Positions 17,144-24,172 of a stretch of 37,047 nucleotides of DNA are shown piece after piece. Made by a program: the position numbers and the translations under genes. The stretch covers positions 1 through 37,047 of the forward strand of contig JAFDDB010000060.1 in assembly GCA_019311115.1 (NCBI GenBank), given 5' to 3'. This DNA comes from Deltaproteobacteria bacterium (GTDB taxonomy: Bacteria > Myxococcota_A > UBA9160 > SZUA-336). The notes under the pieces were generated by a model. It saw only the letters and a list, made by a program, of their open reading frames with translations. It ran no database searches and was not told the origin of the DNA. Position 1 is the stretch's first letter, and each line of letters begins with the position of its first letter.

Positions 17144-17859
17144 TCAGTGCACGCGCAGCTCGACGCGCCGGTTCTGCGCGCGCCCGTCCGGTGTGTCGTT
17201 GCCGAGTCGGTGTGTCCGACCACGTCGACGCGCGTCTCTGGGTCGGCCGCCAGCTCTTCCGCCGCGGCGTCCAGGCTGTCCTCGCCCGCGGCCGTCAGCC
17301 GGGCGGAGCCGAACTCGAAGTTCACGCCGCGCAGCACGATGCTCCGCTCCGCCGCCTGCGCGCGGGGCTGCAGAACGGTGATCCGGATTCGCGCCACCGC
17401 CCTCCGCCCCTCGTCGTCGGCCACGGTCACCTCGGCGTGGAACACGCCTGGACGGCGGTACGTGTACGTGACGCGCGTCCCCTCGGCCGTGCCGCCGTCT
17501 CCCAGCTCCCAGTCGAAGCGCGTCGCCCCGTCGGACACCGCGCGCAGCTCGGTCTGGAACGGGGCGTCGCCGCCGAGCGGTGACGCCGACACGCGCACCG
17601 ACAGCTCGCCGCGACGCGGCTCGCAGGCCAGGTGACCGACGAGGGCTCCCGCGGCCATCCCGACCAGTCCCCAGGCCACCCGGTTGCTGCCGCTGGCTGC
17701 GGCCGAAGCGCCGACGCCACCCGCCACCGCGCCCAGGCTGCGGCACACGATCGGGTCGGAGCGCCAGCCGGTCCCGGGCGCCACGCAGGCACCACTCGTG
17801 ACGACGGCCACCAGCGCGACCAGCGCCGCCCGCGCCGCTGATGGGGCGCGGCGCTTCAC
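17144..17859 (-). pseudogene. OmpA-family lipoprotein with PKD domain, C-terminal domain deleted and frameshifted
   Basis: From the GTG at 17859 (GTGA overlap with the MaoC stop) comes a lipoprotein signal with lipobox SGAC (C25), a glycine-zipper stretch, a PKD domain (SPLGGDAPFQTELRAVSDG to ARIRITVL, about 93-160) and the start of an OmpA domain (GVNFEFGSARLTAAGEDSL, RVDVVGHTDS). The frame is then lost near 17196-17205. The next frame continues as NDTPDGRAQNRRVELRVH with a stop at 17144, the normal end of OmpA domains. About 40 residues expected between HTDS and NDTPDGRAQNRR are missing, including the peptidoglycan-contacting arginine. It is either a real decayed gene or an assembly error. 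Confidence 0.8.
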
Positions 17860-18716
17860 GCGACGATTCGCCCGTCCCGAACGGCGAGGTCACCCTCGGC
17901 GTTGCGCACCTCGAAGAAGACCGACTCGCCGCGCCGCTCGAGGATCCGGACCTCGATCGTGGAAGGCATCGGGACCATGGCCCCGAAGCGCCCGGTGACG
18001 CGGCGCACCCGCGTCGGATCGCCGCCGCACTCCTCCTCGACCACGCGGGACACGGCGAGCGCGAGCGTGGCCGTGCCGTGCAGGATGATGCCCGGCAGGC
18101 CCGCGCGCTCGGCGACCGCGACGTCGGTGTGGATCGGGTTCCAGATGCGCGCGCACTCGGTGTAGACGTGCGCCGCCAGCGCGGAAACTTCGACCGGGAT
18201 CTTCTGTGTGGGCACCGCGCCTTCGCCGACCCGATCCCCGGGAGGGACGTCCGTGGGGCTGTGATCCGGCCCCTCGACGCCGACGCCGCGGTAGATCGTG
18301 CCGTACCAGGTCGTGCAGACGGGCTCGCCGGCTGCGTCCTGCGTGTCGAAGCGCACGACCTGGTACGCGCCGGGCGGCCGCCGCTCCACACCGACGACCG
18401 TCGCCGTCGTGGCCAGCGTCTCGTCGGCGCGGATCGGGCGGTGCAGGACCAGGTCGTGGGTCGCGTGCACGCCGCGAATCACCTCGTCGGGCAGGATCGA
18501 CTCGCCGCCGGGGAGTGCCTGCGGCGACAGGAAGATCGGCCACTCGAAGCAGACGGGGAAGAGCGGGTGCGCGACGATCCCCTCCGCCGCCGTCGTGTCC
18601 AGGTAGCACGGCTTGTCGTCGCCGAGGCCCGCCGCGTACGCCATCAGCCAGCGCGCGTCGACCCGGGACTCGACGCGCGCTCCGGACTTTCCGACCCGGC
18701 TCGAGGGAACGGGCAT
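17856..18716 (-). CDS. MaoC-family double-hotdog dehydratase
   Basis: The 286 aa protein has an N-terminal hotdog (VDARWLMAYAAGLGDD at 19-34, IVAHPLFPVCFEWPIF, HATHDLVLHRPI) and a C-terminal MaoC domain (HVYTECARIWNPIHTD at 183-198, LPGIILHGTATLALAVSRVV). MaoC enzymes hydrate enoyl-CoA thioesters. The family motif GDxNPxH is modified: N193, P194 and H196 are present but the aspartate position is I191. Chemistry may therefore differ from canonical hydratase 2. AGGAGG lies four bases before the ATG. It sits between the secernin-like gene and the OmpA pseudogene on one transcript. Confidence 0.85.
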   Translation of the reverse strand: MPVPSSRVGKSGARVESRVDARWLMAYAAGLGDDKPCYLDTTAAEGIVAHPLFPVCFEWPIFLSPQALPGGESILPDEVIRGVHATHDLVLHRPIRADETLATTATVVGVERRPPGAYQVVRFDTQDAAGEPVCTTWYGTIYRGVGVEGPDHSPTDVPPGDRVGEGAVPTQKIPVEVSALAAHVYTECARIWNPIHTDVAVAERAGLPGIILHGTATLALAVSRVVEEECGGDPTRVRRVTGRFGAMVPMPSTIEVRILERRGESVFFEVRNAEGDLAVRDGRIVA

Positions 18717-18724
18717 GCGTCCTC

Positions 18725-19933
18725 CTAGCCGGCCAACGGCGCGCACGGGTCGAGGCCCGCGCGCGCGTTGCGCTGGTTCCAGATGCGGCGCACCCAGACG
18801 GGACGCCGGTCCGCCGCCGCGCGCTCCGAGACCCGACGCGTCCAGCGCTCGAGCAGGCCGTCGGCCTCCTTGAAAGCCACGTCGGAGGGCGGAGCGTAGG
18901 TGCGCCAGCGCTCCTCGAATGCGTCGCGCTCGGGCAGCAGCACGTCCGCCAGCCGCGCCGGGTCGCGCTGGACCCGCCGGTGGAGCGCCTCGTGCCGCCA
19001 CCACAGGCTCTCGGCGTCGGCGCGCTCGCCGGGCCGCGGGCCGGTGTCTACGGGCTGGTCTACCGAGACAGGCTTGAAGAGCGACAGGCAGGGAGCCGCG
19101 CTGCCGGTCGCCCAGTGGCGCACCGAGCCCGGCGCCAGCTCGGACACCCAGGACCCCGTCGTCTGCGACACCACCACCAGGCCCCCGGCGTGCACGCAGG
19201 GCGCGCTCATCGCCCCGCTGAGCCAGCTGTAGCGCGGCCAGCGCTGGCCGCGCCCATGATCCCGAAGCAGCGACATCATGTCGGCCGGCCCCGTCGCCCG
19301 CAGCGCCAGCTCGGCCGTCCGCCGGTGCCGCGACCGCGCGCGCGATGCCCTCGAGCGCAGCCGCTCGCCGTGCTGGCGAGCGAACTCGGGGATGGTGAGC
19401 GCGTTCGAGATGGTGCGCGCGCCCTCGACCGGCTCCACCGCCGAGTCACGGCCTGCGGTCTCGAGCACGAACGCCTGGCGCGGGTCGGCCACGATGAAGC
19501 TGTTGTGGTAGGTGAAGTCGCGGTTCTCGTGACCGCACCCGCCGCCCTGCCCGTGCTCCTCGAGCAATCCGACGATCACGTCGACCGCCTCGCGCGCGGT
19601 GGCCCCGCGTTCCAGCCCGAGCCGCAGCAGGTCCATTCCAGTGAGTCCGGTCTCGGCGTACGGCGCGCGGGTGAAGACGGCCTCGTTCCCGATCGCCACG
19701 CCGTGCTCGTTGGCTCCGATCTCGGCGCCCCAGATCCAGTAGGGGCGGGACAGCAGGACCGCGTGCGTCTCGCGCACCTGGGGGATCTCGATCCAGGTGC
19801 AGTGCAGGGGCACGCCCGCGGCGTGCTCCTCGCGCGGGCGCCAGTCCAGGAACTGCGCCTCGTTCACGTCGCGGTCCGAGTTCTTGGCGAACAGCACCCC
19901 CTCGGTTCCGACGACGACGGCGGTATCGCACAT
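18725..19933 (-). CDS. Secernin-like C69-family peptidase
   Basis: The 402 aa protein is read from the ATG at 19933, which gives MCDTAVVV. The cysteine directly after Met is the expected N-terminal nucleophile of C69 Ntn-hydrolases, so this start is preferred over the one at 19951. A GAGGAG lies upstream. Further blocks are VLFAKNSDRDVNEAQ, AEIGANEHGVAIGNEAVF, TGLTGMDLLRLGLERG, HENRDFTYHNSFIVADP and FVLETAGRD, all typical of secernins and bacterial dipeptidase-like relatives. The likely reaction is amide or peptide bond hydrolysis after autoprocessing. It heads the long minus-strand run 19933-13055; TACCGT upstream may be the -10. Confidence 0.88.
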   Translation of the reverse strand: MCDTAVVVGTEGVLFAKNSDRDVNEAQFLDWRPREEHAAGVPLHCTWIEIPQVRETHAVLLSRPYWIWGAEIGANEHGVAIGNEAVFTRAPYAETGLTGMDLLRLGLERGATAREAVDVIVGLLEEHGQGGGCGHENRDFTYHNSFIVADPRQAFVLETAGRDSAVEPVEGARTISNALTIPEFARQHGERLRSRASRARSRHRRTAELALRATGPADMMSLLRDHGRGQRWPRYSWLSGAMSAPCVHAGGLVVVSQTTGSWVSELAPGSVRHWATGSAAPCLSLFKPVSVDQPVDTGPRPGERADAESLWWRHEALHRRVQRDPARLADVLLPERDAFEERWRTYAPPSDVAFKEADGLLERWTRRVSERAAADRRPVWVRRIWNQRNARAGLDPCAPLAG

Positions 19934-20012
19934 AAGGGACTCCTCGCGCATACGGTATCACCGCTCACGGCCCAGGTGCCCGCGCAGGCGTGCCGGGGGC
20001 GCTCCCGCGGGC

Positions 20013-20018
20013 TAAGGT
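20013..20018 (+). promoter_or_regulatory. -10 element TAAGGT before the amine oxidase gene
   Basis: GC-TAAGGT ends six bases before the GTG at 20025, with only GCGGCG between and no Shine-Dalgarno. The spacing equals that before cbpA. Confidence 0.5.
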
Positions 20019-20024
20019 GCGGCG

Positions 20025-21446
20025 GTGACCTCGCCAGGAGAGAGTCGTCCCGAGGGCCGGAAGCGTGGCGCTGGGGCCGGGCGCAGGGCTTCGGGCGCCG
20101 GCCGCCATGCCGACGCGATCGTCGTCGGAGCCGGACTGTCCGGGCTGATGGCGGCGCGCACGCTCGTCGAGTCGGGCGCCTCGGTCGTGGTGCTCGAGGC
20201 GCGCGACCGCGTCGGCGGACGCACCCGGACGGTGGAGCTGGGCAGCGAGCGCGTCGACCTGGGCGGACAGTGGATCGGCCCGACGCAGGACCGCATCCGC
20301 ACGCTGGCCGACGAGCTCGGCGTCGCGACCTTTCCGCAGCACGAGCAGGGCAGGAACGTGCGGGCGTCGCGCGGCCGCGTCGCCACGTACCGCAACGCGC
20401 CGCCGGTCTCCATGCTGTCGCGGCTCGAGCTTCGGCGCGCGCTCCGGCACCTGGACGAGCGCGCCCGCTCGGTGCCCACGAGCGCACCCTGGCGTGCGGA
20501 GAACGCGGTCGAGTGGGACGGGATGACCGTCGAGATGTGGAAGCGCGACGCGCTACGCACGGCCGGCGCGCGCGACTTGGTCGACGTCATGGTGCGCTCG
20601 ATCTTCGCCGCGGAGCCGAGCGAACTCTCGTTCCTCTTCTTCCTGTTCTACCTGAACGCCGGCGGAGGCCTGGAACGCCTGTCGAGCGTGACCGGTGGCG
20701 CCCAGGAGCGCGGCTTCATCGGCGGCGCGCAGCAGATCTCGGAACGACTCGCAGAGGGACTCGGCCAGCGCGTGCAGCTCGAGACGCCCGTCCAGTCGAT
20801 CGAGCAGCACGATGGGGGCGTGCGCGTGCGCACGGCTCGGGGGGACTGCATCGGCCGGCACGTGATCGTGGCGATTCCCCCGACCCTGGCGGGACGCATC
20901 GAGTACACGCCGCCCCTGCCGGCTCTTCGCGACCAGCTAACGCAGCGCATGCCGATGGGATCGGTGATCAAGTGCGTCGCGGTGTACCCGGAGCCGTTCT
21001 GGCGCAGGTCGGGGCTCTCGGGTCAGGCCTGGAGCGACCGCGACCCGATCCGCCTGGCGTTCGACGCGTGCTCCCACGACGGGAGTCAGGCCGCGCTGGT
21101 CGGGTTCATGCTCGGCCGCAGCGCGCGCGAGTACTGCGAACGCCCCGAGATCGAGCGGCGCGAGGCCGCGCTCCAGAGCTTTGCACGCGCCTTCGGCCCC
21201 GAGGCGCGCGACTGCAGCGCGTACGCCGACCAGAACTGGATCGAGGAACGCTGGTCGGGAGGCGGCTACACCGGCCTGATGCCCCCCGGCGCGCTGACGG
21301 AGTGCGGCGAGGCGCTGCGCCGTCCCTGTGGACGCATCCACTGGGCGGGCACCGAGACGGCGACCCGCTGGGTCGGCTACATGGACGGCGCACTCGACGC
21401 CGGTGAGCGCGCCGCCAACGAGGTCGTGAAGCGCCTCGCCCGCTAG
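20025..21446 (+). CDS. FAD-dependent amine oxidase (MAO family)
   Basis: The 473 aa flavoprotein has the dinucleotide motif VVGAGLSG (33-40), E58 for the ribose, and the following GGRTRTVEL and DLGGQWIGPTQ blocks. It ends with HWAGTETATRWVGYMDGAL, which binds FAD. K316 in MGSVIKC matches the lysine near flavin N5 in monoamine oxidases. The human MAO pentapeptide SGGCY, whose cysteine binds FAD covalently, is here SGGGY (411-415), so FAD should be non-covalent. It oxidises a primary or secondary amine to imine with release of hydrogen peroxide. The first 28 residues are a basic, low-complexity extension and may be overpredicted. Confidence 0.9.
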   Translation: MTSPGESRPEGRKRGAGAGRRASGAGRHADAIVVGAGLSGLMAARTLVESGASVVVLEARDRVGGRTRTVELGSERVDLGGQWIGPTQDRIRTLADELGVATFPQHEQGRNVRASRGRVATYRNAPPVSMLSRLELRRALRHLDERARSVPTSAPWRAENAVEWDGMTVEMWKRDALRTAGARDLVDVMVRSIFAAEPSELSFLFFLFYLNAGGGLERLSSVTGGAQERGFIGGAQQISERLAEGLGQRVQLETPVQSIEQHDGGVRVRTARGDCIGRHVIVAIPPTLAGRIEYTPPLPALRDQLTQRMPMGSVIKCVAVYPEPFWRRSGLSGQAWSDRDPIRLAFDACSHDGSQAALVGFMLGRSAREYCERPEIERREAALQSFARAFGPEARDCSAYADQNWIEERWSGGGYTGLMPPGALTECGEALRRPCGRIHWAGTETATRWVGYMDGALDAGERAANEVVKRLAR

Positions 21447-21469
21447 CCCGTCAGTCGACCGTGGGGCGG

Positions 21470-21559
21470 TGTAAGCCGTTGTAAGCGCCCGGATCGGTCC
21501 TGGTGTTAGCCCCTGTAAGCGGCCGTCAATCCCCGTTGCTGTCAACGCTGCTGTCAGCG
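21470..21559. repeat. Cluster of short direct repeats
   Basis: TGTAAGC occurs at 21470-21476, 21480-21486 and 21514-21520. GCTGTCAACG at 21538-21547 is followed by GCTGTCAGCG at 21550-21559. Such irregular arrays of seven to ten bases can be protein-binding sites, for example recombinase arm sites, but the sequence does not prove this. Confidence 0.5.
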
Positions 21560-21592
21560 ATCGCCTTCAGTCCGACCGTAGAGTCGTACCGA

Positions 21593-21704
21593 GGCGCTGC
21601 AGCTGCCGTGGCACAGCGCGCTCCAATCGAGCCTGGTAGCCTTGTGGCATCAACCTTGGGTGCCTCAGCGACCGTCGGCGGCAAGTGCCACGCAGCTGAG
21701 CGCC
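21593..21704. repeat. Bulged inverted repeat with attC-like features
   Basis: The left arm 21593-21614 and right arm 21685-21704 pair over 20 base pairs: GGCGCT, CAGCTGC and GTGGCAC on the left against their complements. Two extra bases are found only on the left arm (G21599 and one C at 21605-21606). A 70-base loop separates the arms. GTTAGGC, which fits the integron R-prime box GTTRRRY, follows at 21711-21717. The matching outer box is not found on the left, so this is at best a degenerate site. Confidence 0.5.
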
Positions 21705-21750
21705 CAGTCCGTTAGGCGGCGTGATTGGGCACACCGGGGCCTGAAGGTCG

Positions 21751-22416
21751 ATGGCACTCGAGCTGATCGGCGCCGGTCTGGGGCGCACCGGAACGCTCTC
21801 TCTCAAGGCCGCGCTCGAGCGGATCGGGTACGGGCCCTGCTACCACATGATCGAGGTTCTCGTCGCACCGGAGCGGGGGCGGCATTGGCTCAAGCGGACG
21901 CAGAGCGGCGCCCCCGACTGGGACGCGATCTTCCACGGGTATCGAGCCACGGTCGACTGGCCGGCAGCGGCCTTCTGGCGCGAGCTGGTCGAACGCTACC
22001 CCGATGCGAGGGTCCTGCTGTCGCTGCGCGACGCCGACCGCTGGTACGACAGCGTGATGAACACCATCTACCCCGCTACGACGCAGGGGCCGCCGGAGCG
22101 TGCGCCCGAGACCCTCCACGACTTCCACAAGATGGTGTACGCGCTGATCTTCGAGCGGACGTTCGAGGGCCGTCTAGGAGATCGCGCCCATGCCAAGCGC
22201 GTATTCGAGGAGCACAACCAGGCCGTCATCGATGCAATTCCGGCCTCCAGACTGCTCATCTACCAGCCGGGCGACGGCTGGGAGCCCATCTGCCGGTTCC
22301 TCGACGTGCCCGTGCCGGAGGAGGACTTCCCGCACCTGAACGACACGGCGTGGTACCGCGCACGCACAGGGCTCCCGGCGATCGAGCCGTATCGCCGGCG
22401 GAGAAGCAAGTCGTGA
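21751..22416 (+). CDS. Sulfotransferase-family protein
   Basis: The 221 aa protein opens with IGAGLGRTGTLSLKAALERI, a P-loop-like PAPS-binding segment of the bacterial/eukaryotic sulfotransferase-like family that shares GRTGTxSLK and the later GPCYHM. Other blocks are ATVDWPAAAFWRELVERYP, LLSLRDADRWYDSV and RLLIYQPGDGWEPICRFLDV, where the last resembles the family's conserved W-x-P-L/I-C-x-F motif. It is a probable cytosolic sulfotransferase, acceptor unknown. The GAAGG before the ATG is a weak Shine-Dalgarno. The gene sits in a lower-GC segment beside a DUF429 gene. Confidence 0.85.
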   Translation: MALELIGAGLGRTGTLSLKAALERIGYGPCYHMIEVLVAPERGRHWLKRTQSGAPDWDAIFHGYRATVDWPAAAFWRELVERYPDARVLLSLRDADRWYDSVMNTIYPATTQGPPERAPETLHDFHKMVYALIFERTFEGRLGDRAHAKRVFEEHNQAVIDAIPASRLLIYQPGDGWEPICRFLDVPVPEEDFPHLNDTAWYRARTGLPAIEPYRRRRSKS

Positions 22417-22426
22417 CGACGCGCTC

Positions 22427-23329
22427 CTACCGCCCTAGTATGAACGAGCGCACCCACTCCTTGGGAGTTCGGCCGGTGCTGATGCAACGCGCGTGGAGTT
22501 CGTCTCGCAGGAAATCGCCGAACGGAACCACGATGTAGCCCGTGTCCGTATCTCCGACCATCATGCACTCTCTTTGGTCGGCCAAGTGCAATGCCGTCAG
22601 CAGGCAGATGCAGGAGTCCAAGCGATCTTGATCGATTTTGCGCGGCGAACGACTGTCAGAAAGGCCCCCGAGCCATCGAGCCAGCTCCTGAAGTCCGAAC
22701 GCATCGAGCTCGCTCAACGTCCGCTGACATACGTGGTCCCAATCGCTGATCGTGAACGTGCTTCGTCGCTCCGGGTTGTACTTCGGTAGCCGACCTGTGG
22801 GGCGAGCCGAGTGTGGGAGGGACCATCCGAGCGCGATCATCGTCAGCACCGGGTATGTCTCTAGTACGGCAGTATCTTTCACGGGTTCCAGCGGGTCTGC
22901 CGCGCCGCCGAATTGGTCTAGGAAGCGCCACACTGGTGCGTCTTCCCCGAACATCTCTACCCTTTCCGTGTTTGCCGGTTGTACTCCGCCGTAGCGACGG
23001 CTCACGGGCGACGCGACCAGGTTCTCGACGGGCCGTTGCCCGCTGAAGTTCGGCACGATGGTCGGCTGATCGAGCAGTACGATCGTCGTCGCTGGCTTTG
23101 TCTGATTCTGCCAAGAGAGGATGGCCTCTCCAGCCTCGAGGTAGTTCACTACCTGGGGGAGCCCAAGCTCCTCGATCTGCCCGCCATCGCTGCGGAGTAC
23201 CCCGACAAGCGCGCCAGAGTTGTTGGGCGTCCACGCAGAGTCGAACCCTACTAGCAGGGTGCGCGAATCAAAGTCAGCAAAGGCGGGCCGCATCCCCTTC
23301 AGCGTGTTCGCTCCCGGCTTCAAAGTCAT
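22427..23329 (-). CDS. DUF429 domain protein (predicted RNase H-fold nuclease)
   Basis: The 300 aa protein has LLVGFDSAWTPNNSGALVGV near residues 25-44, the first strand and acidic residue of the DUF429 RNase H-like fold. LLDQPTIVPNFSGQRPVENL follows, and then an ETYP block (VLETYPVLTMIALGW) typical of this group. The C-terminal half carries DQDRLDSCICLLTALHLADQ. The predicted catalytic activity has not been shown for the family. Base composition is clearly lower in GC than neighbours (22741-22800 is 35/60), which supports acquisition. The gene converges on the sulfotransferase with 10 bases between stops. No good ribosome site precedes the ATG at 23329. Confidence 0.75.
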   Translation of the reverse strand: MTLKPGANTLKGMRPAFADFDSRTLLVGFDSAWTPNNSGALVGVLRSDGGQIEELGLPQVVNYLEAGEAILSWQNQTKPATTIVLLDQPTIVPNFSGQRPVENLVASPVSRRYGGVQPANTERVEMFGEDAPVWRFLDQFGGAADPLEPVKDTAVLETYPVLTMIALGWSLPHSARPTGRLPKYNPERRSTFTISDWDHVCQRTLSELDAFGLQELARWLGGLSDSRSPRKIDQDRLDSCICLLTALHLADQRECMMVGDTDTGYIVVPFGDFLRDELHARCISTGRTPKEWVRSFILGR

Positions 23330-23579
23330 CGATCGCGTCCAGTACGTGATCGCGTGGGATCCCTGCTGGCATCCTCAAGCCGGTCATCTGGCAAGCGGCG
23401 CGATCTGACATTGAAAGCCGAGATCAAGAGCGCGGGTAGCCGCGGCCTCGTGCGAGCCGACTGTCCGGCCCGACGCGATGTTGATCTCTGAACTGCCGTC
23501 GCTGCCGTCACGCTACTACACAGCGCGTCGGATACAGGACTCATCGACGGCCCAACTAGCTGATCGAGCACGTGTTTCA
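23330..23579. other. Gene-free stretch between DUF429 gene and tRNA fragment
   Basis: These 250 bases show no recognisable product on either strand. An 84-codon minus frame starts right after the encoded CCA of the tRNA fragment and has no family features, so it is not called. Composition is intermediate to low in GC, like the DUF429 gene. Confidence 0.5.
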
Positions 23580-23624
23580 TGGTGGCGCAGGGCAGAATCG
23601 AACTGCCGACACCCTGATTTTCAG
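23580..23624 (-). tRNA. Orphan 3' half of a tRNA-Phe gene (anticodon loop to CCA)
   Basis: On the minus strand the 45 bases read, in order: anticodon loop CTGAAAA (GAA anticodon), 3' anticodon strand TCAGG, variable loop GTGTC, a perfect T arm GGCAG-TTCGATT-CTGCC, acceptor strand CTGCGCC, discriminator A and encoded CCA. The preceding bases do not pair with TCAGG and no D arm or 5' acceptor strand exists, so only the 3' half is present. Loop bases U33-G34-A35 form the stop codon of the neighbouring lipoprotein gene. Such fragments are typical footprints of tRNA-targeting integrases that cross over in the anticodon loop. Confidence 0.85.
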
Positions 23625-24172
23625 CTCACGGGCGTGGTGAGCACCCGCATGTTGTCGATCCAGACCTGGCCGGTCCCGGTCACCTCGAGCATCAGGAAGA
23701 TCGCCTCCGGAACCTCACCGGGCTCGAGCAGCAGGTTGGCCTCCTGCAACACCCAGTCGGCGTCGCCCTCGAGCGGCGGCGTCTCTTCGCCCGGCTTGGC
23801 CCCGTGCGTCTCGCCGTCGCTCATCCTCACGCCCAGGTGGATCAGCGCCTGGCCCTCGAGCCCGCGCGTGCGCAGGTGCGCCTGGTAGCTGATCAGCGAG
23901 TTCGCGAGGGCCTTGCCGTCGAAGCTGGCGCGGTCGATGACGAAGAGCAGGAACATCGACTCGCCCGTGCTCTGCACGGTGAGCGAGCCGTTGCGGTCGA
24001 AGCTGGTGTCCGGGTCGAAGTCGACCGCGTCCCGGACCTCGGGCCAGAGCCCGGCGGACGACGTGACCTCGTTCGCCCAGATGCGCTGAGACGGCGGGAT
24101 CGGCTCGTAGCAGGCGACGAGTCCGGACGCCGCCAGGAGCAGCGCGAGTGCGACGTGGCAGGCCACGCTCAT
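23621..24172 (-). CDS. Lipoprotein of unknown function, possibly truncated
   Basis: The 183 aa protein has a lipoprotein signal peptide ending in lipobox LVAC (C21). The mature part ([72 protein letters not shown]) reads as a beta-sandwich. The final strand with an IDNMR-like motif is similar to carbohydrate-binding-type jelly rolls. The ATG overlaps the SDR stop (ATGA at 24169-24172), placing it at the end of the speA-SDR transcript. The stop codon is provided by the anticodon loop of the tRNA-Phe fragment, so the original C-terminus may have been longer. Confidence 0.7.
   Translation of the reverse strand: MSVACHVALALLLAASGLVACYEPIPPSQRIWANEVTSSAGLWPEVRDAVDFDPDTSFDRNGSLTVQSTGESMFLLFVIDRASFDGKALANSLISYQAHLRTRGLEGQALIHLGVRMSDGETHGAKPGEETPPLEGDADWVLQEANLLLEPGEVPEAIFLMLEVTGTGQVWIDNMRVLTTPVS

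Larger units (their letters stand above)
21447..21750. other. Gene-free stretch with repeats between amine oxidase and sulfotransferase
   Basis: No credible gene is seen in these 304 bases. The left half holds three TGTAAGC copies (21470, 21480, 21514) and a GCTGTCAACG/GCTGTCAGCG pair (21538, 21550). The right half is a long bulged inverted repeat (21593-21704) followed by GTTAGGC. It marks the left edge of the lower-GC accessory segment. Confidence 0.6.

Noticed and set aside
16591-17859. 422-residue unshifted frame from the OmpA start through the methyltransferase region
   Set aside because: After the frame break it is antisense-like, arginine-rich sequence overlapping the methyltransferase in another frame; the true OmpA end is in the shifted frame.
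21711-22416. Sulfotransferase gene as a true integron gene cassette
   Set aside because: GTTAGGC and a bulged hairpin lie upstream, but the complementary outer box is missing and there is no room for an attC after the gene (10 bases to the next stop).
23326-23580. 84-codon minus-strand frame starting at the CCA end of the tRNA fragment
   Set aside because: No family features, no ribosome site, and its ATG begins inside the encoded CCATG; more likely spurious.
23478-23888. Plus-strand frame containing [14 protein letters not shown]
   Set aside because: This peptide is the well-known artefact of translating the complement of a tRNA gene; it spans the tRNA-Phe fragment and then runs antisense to the lipoprotein.
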